From Tetragonia tetragonoides (Eukaryota; Streptophyta; Magnoliopsida; Caryophyllales; Aizoaceae), in contig CM076153.1 of NCBI GenBank assembly GCA_038025085.1, positions 2,480,001-2,544,000 of the forward strand: a DNA stretch of 64,000 bases. Direction: 5' to 3'. This document shows, in pieces, positions 35,901-47,211 of this stretch; position 1 is the first letter of the stretch, and every line of letters starts with the position of its first letter. The notes under the pieces are model-generated. The model saw only the letters and a list, made by a program, of their open reading frames with translations. It did no database searches and had not been told where the DNA came from. The position numbers and the translations under genes are program-made.

Positions 35901-38200
35901 AATTTCTACTATTTTGAAATTTTTTTCCAGTATCAAGTGTAATACCTATCTATTTTTCCAAGGCTCGCGCAATCAAAGAAGCCGCTGAAAAGAAATTCCA
36001 GCGGGTAAGGATTCAGATTGAACGATTGGAGAAAGAGCCAAAGTGTGAACCGAAATCTGAACCGAGGTCTGAACAGAGAGAAAGACCCAACTCGCTTGTC
36101 AAGAAGCAGTCAAAAAAGCCGTTCTGCAGAAGCATACAGGAACCTGTAGGTTCAGATTTCACTTGTGGTGCTACCCTTGCCACAAAAGACGCCCGTAATA
36201 CTTGCAGCGCCGACCATGTGGGTAACTTTGAGAGGCCTAGTAGTACTGATGTGCCGGTAGATGGTATCTCTTCCCTAGCAGATAACAATACAGAGAAAGC
36301 TGAAGATCCACAATCAGGTATATCTATATTCAAAAGTCATTTGTACCTTGTCTAGAAGTATAGAAGTAGATATTCTCTGATACTTCGAAGAGTTTAGTAC
36401 TAAGTTCCATACATAGTTTTCATTATATTGAGTCTTTTGTCTAATATGTACAATATGATACATTTGTTTTCAGGAAAGGGTCTCCTTCCAAAGTTCGGCA
36501 GGAGGTCGTTTGTGATTGATGAGAATCGTCGTGCAACTTACAACATATCTAATCAGCCCGTGGATAGCTCTGAGTCGATATTTACTCCATTTGAGGATGA
36601 AAAGAAGCAGCTGATTCCTGTATGTATCCTTGTTTACATCTTTCCTTGAGATTTGGTAACTCCTACTCATCTTAATATTCTTTATGTCGGGCAGGTTGGG
36701 TTGCCTGGTGAATATTCCTATGCCCGCAGCCTGGCACGTTATGCTGCTAATCTTGGTCCTATTGCTTGGAGAATTGCTTCCAAGAGGATTGAACAGGTCC
36801 TTCCTCCGGGCTTCAAGTATGGTCGTGGGTGGATTGGCGAATATGAACCGCTTCCTACTGCAGTGTTGGTCCTTGAAAGGCGAAAAGAATACCCTCCAAT
36901 TTCAAGGTCTCACGATGCTGCTGATTTTGGAAAGAAGGATAAACATCAAGACGCGCATCTGCTTAATCAGCGTAGTTCAGAAGGAAAACGGGCTGCCATT
37001 TTTGGTTCTGGAGGTGCCAAGGAACCTAAACCTACTGTTCCTGTAACTCAACAACATAACCAACTTTCCGGAGGTTCTAGAGGGCCTGAAAATGTGACGC
37101 TGAAAAGAGTTGAATCAAATTGTGTGTCTGCCAACAATCAGAAAAATAGTGTTGTTTTTCAGCAACAGAATCGACTTCCAAGGGATTCAGCGTGTCCGGA
37201 AAATATGGGTGCAAAGAGAGTGGAACCAAACTCTCCATCCATTTTTAATCACAAAATAGATCATTTTGTGCAGAGACAACCTGCTTGTGGTGCGGAATTG
37301 AGTGGAAAGAGAATGGAAACAAAGTCTCCATCAATGTTCAATCAGAAAACAGATCATATTGTACAGAAACAACCTCCAAATAGTATGGAGATGCCTACTT
37401 CCAGATCTGTTGAGTCTGTTCCCAAGGGTAAAAATTTTCTGCAGTCCCTGCCTTTCAAGCAGCCAGATGCTAATGGAGGTATACCTGAAGGAGTACACAA
37501 TGGGAAGATCATGAACAAATTTGCGGATAACAATCGAGTAATCGTGTCATCCCCTGGTTCAATTCCCACACAGCTAGCTGGAGCAGCTACGTCCTTCACC
37601 CAGAGACATGACCAGGGTCTCAGCGATCCAGTCCTAGTTATGAAGATGCTAACTGAGAAAGGTCAGAATCAACAGAATGGATCAGTTCATGCTCATAGTC
37701 CTTCACAATCTAGGTCATCCGTTCCATCACCTAGAGGAGATAGTGGGAGCAATGCTGCTGCGGCAGCTGCGAGTGCTTGGATGTCGGTAGGAGCTGGAGG
37801 ATTTAGACCACCTGCTCAAAACCCCGCTGCTAGAAATCAGAATTCTGCAGATCCATTATACAGTACTACACGGGTGTTCTATCCCCAGGCCATGCAGTCT
37901 CGCGGTGAATATCCGGGCTCAGGAATGATGCATTTTCAGCCCGAAAAGAAGGGTCTTCCCTTTCAAGGGTTTGTACCACAACCCATTAAAGTCAGTAATG
38001 AACCACAGATCCAGAACAGACCGGTGGTCTTTCCTCAAATGGTCACGAATGACTTGTCCAGGTTTCAGGTGCAAACCCCTTGGCGAGGTCTCGGTCCACA
38101 CAACCAGCAAAAACAGAAAGAGGATACTCTTCCTCCAGATTTAAATGTTGCTTTCCAGTCTGTTGACTCTCAGCAACCAGACCTAGCTTTACAGCTTTAG
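32928..38200 (+). CDS. Bromodomain protein, plant BRD1/BRD2/BRD13-like SWI/SNF (BAS) subunit
   Basis: Nine exons join in frame: 32928-33530, 34227-34275, 34386-34467, 34572-34617, 34740-34838, 35811-35879, 35963-36317, 36474-36619 and 36695-38200, giving 984 residues. The start MVQIEKRKKKGRPSKADLAA contains an AT-hook-like GRPSK and is typical of the plant bromodomain proteins found in BRAHMA-associated SWI/SNF complexes, which read acetylated histones. The bromodomain spans about residues 229-320, with LPDYFDIIEHPMDFSTV and the acetyl-lysine-binding Asn in MQYNAPETVY (about N307). An acidic/basic low-complexity region fills about residues 70-200. A second conserved block, LPGEYSYARSLARYAANLG and GRGWIGEYEPLP, lies near 485-550. 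The Gln/Ser-rich tail ends in LPPDLNVAFQS, an EAR-like LxLNL-type motif. Confidence 0.95.
33690..34060. repeat. GA/CT and GAGT microsatellites in intron 1 of the bromodomain gene
   Basis: Runs of gagagagaga, ctctctctct and gagtgagtgagtgag. Sense and antisense tracts lie within 150 bases and could pair in RNA. Confidence 0.8.
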
Positions 38201-39710
38201 GTCACATGTATTTACACAGGGGCTGAGGATTGTGTAGGCAGAGAGGCATCAATGTCTTTGACTATTATTTGAGTTGATAAAACATTCCAGCCAAATGGTT
38301 TAATTCCATTTTCGAGAGAATCCTGCCATTGGAATATGTTGGATCCTCTGTTAAGCTGGTTGAGCTCAGTTTACGATGGATAGAATCGATCTGGCGTGTG
38401 ATTTCTTTCTTTGATTCTTTATTCAAATTCAGAATTCTACTGACAAGGATTACTTTTTGAAAGATCAAACCTAAGGATCAGGCTCAAGTCATTTGTAGTG
38501 GAGCCGAGGAAGAGGGTAGCTTTAAGAGCAGAGCATAGTTTCGTTTGCAGATGAGGTTCACTAACCAAGGCAGCAGATAATCGTACAAATCTTAGTAAGG
38601 TATAAATTTACTGAGCTGATGGCATAGAGTTCAGGTTAATACCCACAGTAGAAATGGTTGATTCCTTGTAAATTAGAGCGGGCAGTGCGGGTTATTTATA
38701 TGGGGTTACTCTGTCTTCGTGGCATGTTTGATGCATCTGTTAATTTGTCACACATCCCTTAGGACGCTGTACATTCGAGCTTAGACATCTCGCGAGATGA
38801 AAAGGTTTTTCAATTTCATGCTGTAACTTTCTTCGAGTTCTCATCACTACCTGGTGCTCACATTGGTCGTTGATGGTGAACGCTGTAGAAACAAAGATAT
38901 AACTAAAGTTGCCTTTGTTATATATGCCTGGTTATTTCAGTAGTATTTTGAGCGATGGTAAATTCTCCAAGCATGATGTCTATGATTATGATTTTGGAAG
39001 AACTATAATGATGTTTGAAATAATTGCTGCTTTTTACCGTGCTGTGTTTATTAAAGCAACCTTTTCTCACAAGTATATGCGAACACAACCCTACACCCCA
39101 CAGCTGAAGGAGAAAGAAGGGTGGAGGAAAGGGCCTTTTCTGTTGCAGTGGAACTACTGAAAATGGGTAGCACTCGGTGCAGGATTGACGTGCACAAGAT
39201 TCTGCAACTTGCAATAATTATATTCACAACATCAGAGACAGACTGACAGAGTATGTCTTCTTATTTCTCCTTATACTGCATGGCTGCAATATATTATACT
39301 ACTCTTTGTTTTACTCGAAGTACCCATGATTTACATTAACACATAGATAGGCCATGAGAACTGGTGCTGCAAAGAAGTCCCTGAAAATTGTTTATATGCA
39401 GCCCTTTGGACACTTTTGGTATTTGTGTTGGACACCTGTAGCCGAGTTTAAGAACATAGGTAGTTGCAGCAAGTGAATGGTAACTTGCTCATCTGAGCAT
39501 GAAAATCGAGCTCGTACATCTGAACTGAATGGTGATATGTATCATTTAATTTCATTGTAGAGAAACAGCCAAACCTAAACGAGGAACTAAATGTGGGTAT
39601 AACCAAAAACTGAGCCTAAACAAATTTTTTGTGGGTGCCTTTCTAAAAGTTCAGAGTACGCAATAGCTAAGAAACCTGAAATGTGTATTGCCTGGTTCCT
39701 GTCAGAGTTT
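38201..39710. other. 3' flanks of the bromodomain and ubiquitin-like genes (tail to tail)
   Basis: The genes converge here. The frames at 38909-39160 and 39214-38918 overlap each other on opposite strands and resemble no family. Most of this is probably 3' UTR and spacer. Confidence 0.4.
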
Positions 39711-40849
39711 CTATGATCCACCAGTAACACTCCCATTGAAAATCTCTATCGCATCACCCTGCCTTACATTATGCCACTGGAAGGACTCTCGCTCCTCCAT
39801 CACATTCTGCTTGTAGATGAAGAAATACCCTTCTGGTGGAAGCTGAAAATTTGCCCTCTGTTGCAGCTTCTCTAGCTCATTTCTTAGAACCTTGGCAAAT
39901 TTTCAGAAACATAACTTGTCACGAAGGTGCACTCCCAACACTTGAAAGTCACATGAGATCAACAAAACATATAGTTAAGGGGTCTTTCAGTTTACCTGCA
40001 CTTTGTCAGTGGGATTAACTTCCAAGATAACCCTCTTAGTTCCACACTTGGGCAGCACCACAACCTTCAGTTTCCTTGAACCCGTCATTGGTGCAGTATT
40101 TGTCATCCCAGAACCTGTTTGAGTCATGGATGGCCTGACAGACACCTCAATCTCAGATCCATCCGTGAGGTCATAGTCGCGCAAGTATCTATGATCGTGC
40201 AGCTCATTTTTCCCGTTCACATAAAGTGTCATCCGATTAATAGGACCTCCTGTAGGAACATTTTAACATACACCTTAGATACTTCTTGGACAAAAGAAAT
40301 AACAGCATTCCTGTATATAGCATAACAGCGTATGAGACATCTATCAACTGTTATTTATCTTCAAGAAACACTGAAATTGAGTTCAAAAATTTGATGCAAA
40401 CACTAGGTTATTTAAAAAACAGATTATATAAGAAATTGTACTGACAGCAGACCTTCAATTTGTTGCAGTTTCTCCTTCAGCTGCTCAACTGAATCATTCA
40501 AATCCACATGCAGGGAGAGTTGTTGAGACTTTGAAGTGGGGAATTTGAAGAGGAGTTGGGTTTTCTTGGAAATGGGTGATTGTTGATCTTCAGCATTGAT
40601 TCTAGGTTTCTCAGATGCTTTTTCGCGGTGCGAGGCGACGATGAGGCGAATACGGGATTCATTTAGGATAACACAGGACTCAACATTGGCATCATCTTCA
40701 AGGACCTTGCCACTGAAAACGAGGGTCTGGTAAGAGATGGGTATGTCCTTATACTTGTGGATCTTTTCCTTGATCTCCAAAACTGTGTCAAAGTAACCTA
40801 TTTCTATGGAGAAAGAGCCGCCCTTTTGAGTCTCAAATGTAACATCCAT
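39711..40849 (-). CDS. Triple ubiquitin-like domain protein
   Basis: Three exons join in frame: 40849-40453, 40249-39996 and 39890-39711, giving 276 residues. Three ubiquitin-like folds follow each other: residues about 1-74 (MDVTFETQKGGSFSIEIG ... TVLEIKEKI ... YQTLVFSGKVLEDD), about 97-175 (SVEQLKEKLQQIEG ... YLRDYDLTDGSEIEVSV) and about 190-276 (KLKVVVLPKCGTKRVILEV ... GYFFIYKQNVMEE ... QGDAIEIFNG). There is no C-terminal Gly-Gly for conjugation (end is VTGGS), so it is a ubiquitin-like domain protein, not a precursor. Plant databases call such proteins 'ubiquitin domain-containing'; their role is poorly known. A TATA-like tatataagc (minus strand) lies about 230 bases upstream. Confidence 0.87.
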
Positions 40850-41773
40850 GTTACGCTGAAAATGGGGAATCTTGTTGATTTATGGATTCTTGTTGGTTTG
40901 TGTCTATTCTCTCTCTCCTCGATCAATTGAAGACGAGGAATGTTGAGAGGTTTTGGAGTAACCGTATTTGGTTCTTGAAGGAGCCTTTGCTATGCCTATA
41001 ACTGATCAGTTAGCATGTCAAGGGTTCCCGATAGTGAGGACTCGTGCTCGTGCAGTTCGTTAGATGAGTGAGTTGCTTATATACGGTGCCCAAATCCTAA
41101 CTTATGTACCAAAAACTTTTGTCATAGCCAGGTTTTTCATTCGATAAAGCAAAAGGACGCTTTGTGAATTGTGATTTAATCCCCATTTCATTTTTTGTTG
41201 AACGCAAACTTCCAAAGTCTGGCTACTGCTTTCTCAAAGAAATAAGAAAAAAAAAAAAGATGAGTCTTTGCATACTCAGATTCAAATTCATTTGCTTCCC
41301 AAAAAAACAAAAAAACAAAAAAAAAAAAAAACAAAAATTGAAACAATGCTAACAAGAAGTGGGGTAGGGTTGGGTTGAATTTTGAAATGGCATTGAATCT
41401 GAGTCTCTTTCATGTAGTCTTCATAGACCTGGACACTATGCCTGTTATTTTTCTTGATTCCCTTTCCCACATAAATGTACAAATTTCTATTGATGTTTCT
41501 TCCAAAATTTGAACATAAACGTTTTCCCTTAAATGTCATTTTACATATTTAAACAGCTAACAACTAATTTATTCAATTAAACATTTCTGCACAAACAGCT
41601 AAAATAAATCACTGGTCAAAATAGCTAACAACTAATGTTATCGGCTAACAGTTGATTGCCAAATAGGGCCAACGGAGGGCATAATTAGATTAACTGTCAG
41701 ATGAGAAGAAATTTAATTCTCCTAGCTATCAGAGATCTTTCGTTGAAGGATCCTCGGTAAACGGAAAATGCTA
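40850..41773. other. Intergenic, promoter side of the ubiquitin-like gene
   Basis: Contains A-runs at about 41250 and 41305-41340. At 41550-41670 the words aacagctaacaactaat and gattgccaaatagggcc look like a decayed end of a hAT-type MITE similar in style to the one at 19.7 kb. No gene seen. Confidence 0.4.
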
Positions 41774-41932
41774 AGCTTACACCTAGTGTAATATACACTA
41801 GTGTGTTTTTAGTCTATCTCTCTCCTCTACCCCACACTCACAATACCCCCATAAAAATCCAAAGGGGTCCACGGGGGAGGAGAGAGATAGACTCATAGAC
41901 ACAATTGTGTATATTACAATAAGTGTAAAGCA
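41774..41932. mobile_element. Foldback MITE, ~159 bp with ~50 bp inverted termini
   Basis: The left arm gcttacacctagtgtaatat...agtctatctctctcctc is mirrored by the right arm, whose inverse reads gctttacacttattgtaata...gagtctatctctctcctc. The arms leave only about 60 bases of centre. This is a near-perfect hairpin and would make a long double-stranded RNA if transcribed. Confidence 0.85.
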
Positions 41933-42256
41933 ATCATGGTCGTCCCTAAACTGAAGTGAAATAAGTAAGATAGAGACACGAAAATTCATGATCATGATTA
42001 GCTTGGAAATTGGACGACAACTATCAATGTCATGTACCCAGATAGTAAATGCTCACTAAAGAAAAAAAGGGAAAGCTGAAATGTGAAAGCTAATAAGCAG
42101 CTTCTACGAAGCATCTGAATACTGGAAATTGCCCTGCTACTGTCTTAACTTTGCTTTATTTGTACAAACACATAAATTGATTTATTCCCTTTTCTATGAA
42201 TATATTTGCTATTTACAATAAAGCAATCCTCAAATAATACCTCAAATACAAACATC

Positions 42257-43096
42257 ATGAGCCATATTCCTTCAACAGGCCATGATACTTTCTTTGATGA
42301 AGATGATGAGGACCAAGACTTTGATCACTATGAGCTGCTAAAAGACTCTGAGGATGAAGACGACCTTGGAGTATATGAGATTCTAAAAGACTCCGAGGAC
42401 GAGAACAACGATTTGGATTGGGATTTGGGTTGGAACCCTTCAGGCGGCTCAGATTATGAGGATGACCCTCAAGAGTTTGCACAGGAAGGTAATCCAACAC
42501 ATGCTCCCGTGGCCTTGGAAGTAGAAGAAACTCATGCTAACCAGCAACAAGGTAATTCTCCTCATAGGCGTGCATCTTTAAGATATTACAACAAGATCCT
42601 AAAGAAGGCTTTGAGGAAGAAAGTTAACGGGAAATGGGTGTTCTTTAAGTGGCTTTTTATAGTGCTAAATGTCCTGATTGAAGTGTGCCAAGCTACACTA
42701 ACACAAGAGAATGCACAAGGGAAAATTAGCACTTCTTTTTACCTTAAGATGAGTGTTATCACCTCTTCATGCTGCTTAGTTATGTCGCTTGTTGAGATCA
42801 TACGCGAAGGGAAGCAAAGTAAAGTGGTGTGGCGAAAGAGAGGTTATTGTTGCTGGTTTTTCTATCTTGGGAGGGAGGGAAGATTGTTCGTAAGGTTCTC
42901 ACTTTATTTTGGTATTGTTAGCTCGACAATCCAATTCTTTATCAATTTGGTGGCACTAATGCTCAAGAAAAATGTTGTCAAATTCGACTCGTTGCCATTG
43001 TTGCTATCAGTTGGTTATTTGATTGCTGCAATTGTTGATCCTGTGGAGAACAGTCAGAACACCCAAGATCATGGTCAAGTAGAGCTACCCTACTAA
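42257..43096 (+). CDS. Acidic-headed four-helix membrane protein, function unknown
   Basis: Single exon, 279 residues from ATG 42257 (an upstream TTG at 42206 is not a plausible start). The N-terminal third is very acidic and contains a tandem near-repeat (HYELLKDSEDEDDLG, then VYEILKDSEDENNDL). A basic patch (LKKALRKKVNGK) precedes four likely membrane segments at about 128-150 (FFKWLFIVLNVLIEV), 160-185, 218-240 (LYFGIVSSTIQFFINLVAL) and 250-268. I recall a plant-specific family of uncharacterised proteins with this KW..I.LN.IIEV-type first helix, but cannot name a function. The frame, length and composition make a real gene likely. Confidence 0.72.
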   Translation: MSHIPSTGHDTFFDEDDEDQDFDHYELLKDSEDEDDLGVYEILKDSEDENNDLDWDLGWNPSGGSDYEDDPQEFAQEGNPTHAPVALEVEETHANQQQGNSPHRRASLRYYNKILKKALRKKVNGKWVFFKWLFIVLNVLIEVCQATLTQENAQGKISTSFYLKMSVITSSCCLVMSLVEIIREGKQSKVVWRKRGYCCWFFYLGREGRLFVRFSLYFGIVSSTIQFFINLVALMLKKNVVKFDSLPLLLSVGYLIAAIVDPVENSQNTQDHGQVELPY

Positions 43097-43523
43097 GTGC
43101 TCTCGCCGTAAATTGACACTTCTTATTAGTTATGACATTGAATGAAATGAACCGAGAACATCTCAAAACTATAGAACAATTTTATTTATTTATTTATTTA
43201 TTTTTTTTTTTGTGCAAACTGAAGTTGTATTGTGGAATTGCCAAAATATGTAATTTGCCTCTTATATTGCATTTTTATGAGTTATGACATATTTACATGA
43301 TTTTTTGAGCTACCCATGATCAATTATAGTATTCCTCCAAAACCAATGACTAAGTGAATTTATCTTACACTCTAAAAATAGTGAGTGCGGATTACTCGTA
43401 TCAAAACAAACTGAATTTATCTCAGGTTGCCTGTTGATGTTCATCACAAATTTCTCGACAAGACATCTATGTAAGTTATCTAACACCATCATCTTCATTT
43501 TAGACTTTAGTAAGCAAGTAACT
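43097..43523. other. 3' flank of the membrane-protein gene
   Basis: AT-rich, with a tttattta repeat and T-run at 43180-43210. No gene seen. Confidence 0.4.
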
Positions 43524-44227
43524 AATAGTCTTTATGTAAATGATCTAAACTCTAAAAGTAGACTAGCCGTTCTCTCTCTCTCTCTTCTCTCTCAAAAAAT
43601 CCTAGTCCCCTTTTTTCTTTGACTCATCTTGGGGCTATCACCGGCATTTTTGCCGGTGGTTAGCCCCTCCGTTGTTAATTTCTTGCTTTCGATCTAGTTT
43701 TTTAGTGTGTTTTTCTTTATGGTTGGTAATAAACTCTCCTTTGGTGAGAGATTGTGGAGTTCTCCGCATTCATCGGAGGGTCGTCGAAATTCTATTTTTA
43801 GGTTCGGTTTGATGAATCAAGAATACAAGTCCAATCTACTATGGCAAGGGGATTTGTTCTTCCAAATAGCTGCAGCACGTTTCGTGCTTACCTCCGATCG
43901 TAGGGAAAAGGTGGTGGCCTCCCGTTTACTGTATAGCATATTTTTTGCTATATCAGGGCATTGTCAATTATCGACGAAGCTGATCAAAACGCCGATTTCT
44001 AACAGTGATGTTTGGATTGGTAGTCACTTATCAACGGAGCTGATCAAGACACCAATTTCAAGCAGTGATAGTGGAAATCATATTCATCTGGTTATATGAG
44101 ATTTATACTTGATTATGTTAGATTTAGATTTGTTTAGAGATATTCAACGTTGTAGATACCGGATTGCTTTTTATGAATGAATGAATTCTCTTTCCTTAAA
44201 AAAAAAAAATAGTCTTTATGTAAATGG
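43524..44227 (+). mobile_element. Poly(A) retroposon with ~18 bp target duplication
   Basis: The word atagtctttatgtaaatg occurs at about 43526-43543 and again right after an A-run at about 44210-44227. The enclosed ~665 bp begins near a CT-rich leader and ends gcttttta-tgaatgaatgaa before the A-run, the same style of tail as the minus-strand element at 14.7-15.3 kb. A frame of 130 codons (43707-44099) shows no reverse transcriptase or RNase H motif and holds two near-copies of the words cttatcaacggagctgatcaa and gatttctaacagtgat. It may be an encoded remnant or chance. Confidence 0.83.
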
Positions 44228-45088
44228 AGTATTGTTTTTTTTAACTAACTTTCACGTTGTTTAATTATTTTACACTCATAATCTATACCCACAATCTACA
44301 GAAGTACTGCATCAAATATTCACTTGCACCCAATTTCAAAAGCTTTAACTTTGTTTGTGATCTTATAGTTTGAACTAGTTGGTATCTCTTTTTCATGCTT
44401 ATCAATCCAATTAGGGTGTTGTGTAAACCAATTGTCATGATAAAGCATCTTCGTCACCTTGCCCACCAGCTGTTTGATAAAACGCCACAATGAAGCTTTT
44501 CTAACTTCAATAACAGCTCCCCTGTTTCTTCTCTTCTCTTCTTCCTTCCATCCAGGCCATTTTTTTTTCTTACTTTAATTTTTTTTTAAATTTAATTATG
44601 TTGAGTGGATAAACTCGCTTCATATACCCCAACTGGTTTAAACAGAGGATTCTGATTAAATTAATATAACTAAATTTTTAATTATAATTAAAAGATAACT
44701 TTTCCTAGAAAATAATGATAATGCAAAATGATAAAAAAAAAGTTTTTTTTTTTTTAAATAGCTCATCTTGTGTAGACCAAGAAATAATCAAGAATATAGT
44801 GCAAATACTTTAGAGACATAAAAGGTATTTTTAAAAAGATATGGTCTTTAGTTCACCGTGAACTAAGTCCACACAAGATTTTGTATTTTTTGAAAGGTGG
44901 AAAACATATTCTAACTCCTATAGGTTTGCAACATTATTTATATTTAATAGATAGCAATAACAGACTTCTAGTCCTACGTATCCAAAACCAGAGGTTTCAG
45001 ACTTTCAGTCAAATTTCAACAACTATTCTTCCCTAGTCCTACGTTCTTATTATGATTCTAATGGAGAAAAATAGTCAACCATGTAACA
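44228..45088. other. Intergenic, upstream of the NAC gene
   Basis: AT-rich, with several long T and A runs. No gene seen; the last ~150 bases probably contain the NAC gene promoter and leader, but no clear TATA box was identified. Confidence 0.4.
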
Positions 45089-46990
45089 ATGCCAGCCAAG
45101 ATTATAACATTAATAACAATGACAGCCAAGGTTGTAACATTAATAACAATGAAGTCAATATCATCATATTTATATGTACTTCCTCCTGGATATCGATTTC
45201 AGCCGGATGACGATGAGCTCATCGTCTACTATTTACGCCGCAAGACCAATAAACAAGCCCTGCCCATTGAAGGTATCATTCATGAAGTCAATATCTACAA
45301 ATACAACCCTGAAGACCTCGCAGGTTTGATTTTCTTTGTTGATGAACATCTTCTTGCTTTTGATGATATGGTTCTAAAAACAACCAACAATGTTGTATCA
45401 CTTGTATGTGTTAGCAATTGCTTTCTTTTATGTTTCTGTAACTAATGTTGCAGAAAGATGTCTACGAGGGTTATTATTCTTGAGTATTCTTTTTCCAATA
45501 AGTCCTGTATGGGACCGCTTCAAGGTGAGGCTACCTCTATATAACATGATAACATGATCTTTATGAGAGGCCTCAAGGCGCCGCCTCATACGAGATTTTG
45601 TGTTCTTTTTCCTTTAAATTTTTTTTATTATCTTTCTTCTAAGGGATTGATTTTTTTAATAAAAATTTTTGGCCTTTTTTCTTTCTAATTGATATTGCAG
45701 TAATAAAGATTATATTTTGCACTTTCTTTTTTCCTAATGAAGGTTTGCTTTTCTTAGCATTAGATAAATACCAAGGGTTAATGATTTTCTATTGTGTGTT
45801 TTTTCCATTTTTTTTTGTGTGAACAATAGAAAAGTTTCCCCAACAAGACGAGAAATATTGGTACTTCTTCACGTCAAGAGAAAGGAGGTATTCGAATGGG
45901 GGTCGTCCAAATCGAACGGCTGGCAATGGATATTGGAAGGCCAGCGGACGTGACAAGGTGATAATACATGAAGGCAAGGAAGTTGGATTCCAAAAGGCCT
46001 TAAACTTCTGTAAGGGTAAATCTGCAAAGGGTGCTAAGACGTCTTGGATCATGCATGAGTTCAGGGTACCACCACCACAAGTGGATCCACAGTCACAGCT
46101 ACATCCTCAAGCACAAGCTACTAACAAAAGGAAATGGGCATCTACCGATAAGGATACTAACATGAAGGTACGATCGAGTAATTCTTACCTTATAATCTTA
46201 GGACCTCTTATTAATTGTTTGGTTAGCTATGCTGCAAATAGTAATCCTAGGACCTCTTTTGATGTTTGTTTAAAGCGAACTTGATCTTTTCGCTGCTAGT
46301 TTTCTTAGTAGTACTATCTTCGTTTCATCATTGTCTGTCTTATTGAAGGCGTTTTCTGGGTACTATCAGAAAAAAGGGATTTCGTGGTGATTAAAATGTA
46401 GCTATAGGGGATCTAATTAAGTTATCCTTGAAGATTGCTCATGACTGATTGTTCAAAACTTGGTAAAACTGAAACCTAATAGAATACTTTTGGTATTGGT
46501 TAATTGAAAGTGTTGGAAAGCCTAATCCCAATCAACTTGGAATCATTGTAGTTATTGTTTTTCTGTTTCGTGCTGGTACTTTTCATCATGGTTCATCTTG
46601 AACACCTCCTAAAACTAATTTCTTTTGTGTTACATTCCATAGCTGGATGACTATGTGTTATGTAGAATCTACAAGAAAGAAGGATCGATTAAAAACCAAT
46701 CTATGGGCCATAAGCAAGAAGTTGAAGTTGAAGATGATGTGCAAGAAGTTGAAGTTGAAGATAATGTACAACAAGTTGAAGTTGAAGATGTACAAGGAGC
46801 TGATAAAGTTGAGGAAAAGAAACTTGTACTAGCAGCACGATTAGCTGAGACATATACTGTTGACAGTGTCACGCCAACTGAAAATAGTACCGTGAATCCT
46901 GAAGCCATCAGCTACAACGAGACCATGATGATGACCAAAGGCCCTTACCAGCCGATTATGACGAAGCTGCAGAAAAGGAACCTGTGCTAG
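45089..46990 (+). CDS. NAC-domain transcription factor, tail truncated by a frameshift
   Basis: NAC proteins are plant DNA-binding transcription factors. Three exons join in frame: 45089-45323, 45830-46167 and 46643-46990 (306 residues). All five NAC subdomains are present: [55 protein letters not shown] with [44 protein letters not shown]. The tail starts with repeats of QEVEVED. The frame then stops at 46990, but the next frame continues to 47211 and repeats the preceding ~50 residues, so the original protein was probably longer. The start is uncertain: [11 protein letters not shown] is a 30 bp DNA duplication read in an odd frame, and an upstream ATG at 45061 opens an Asn-rich frame that does not join the NAC domain. 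Expression cannot be judged. Confidence 0.85.
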
Positions 46991-47211
46991 CAGCCGCAGA
47001 AACTGAGATGTCTTACGCCGACTGTGTTGCGCCATCTGACAATAATCCTGTGCTCCCCGGAAACATCAGCTACAGAGAGACCACGATGATGACAAATGGC
47101 CATTACTTACCAGCAGATAATGATGTCACCAGCGGCATCAGCAGACTATTTTGGAGCCATATGCCTGAACTTTCTGAAATTTTTGCTACTAAGAAGCATA
47201 CTGTGGTATAA
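46991..47211 (+). pseudogene. Out-of-frame former C-terminus of the NAC protein
   Basis: Read in the frame shifted from exon 3, this gives [18 protein letters not shown] ... GNISYRETTMMTNGHYLPAD, ending KKHTVV-stop. It is a diverged second copy of exon 3's [17 protein letters not shown] ... [18 protein letters not shown]. At the junction the first copy has ggcccttaccagc where the second has ggccattacttaccagc, a 4-base difference. A 4-base loss in the first copy would explain the frame change. Confidence 0.65.
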
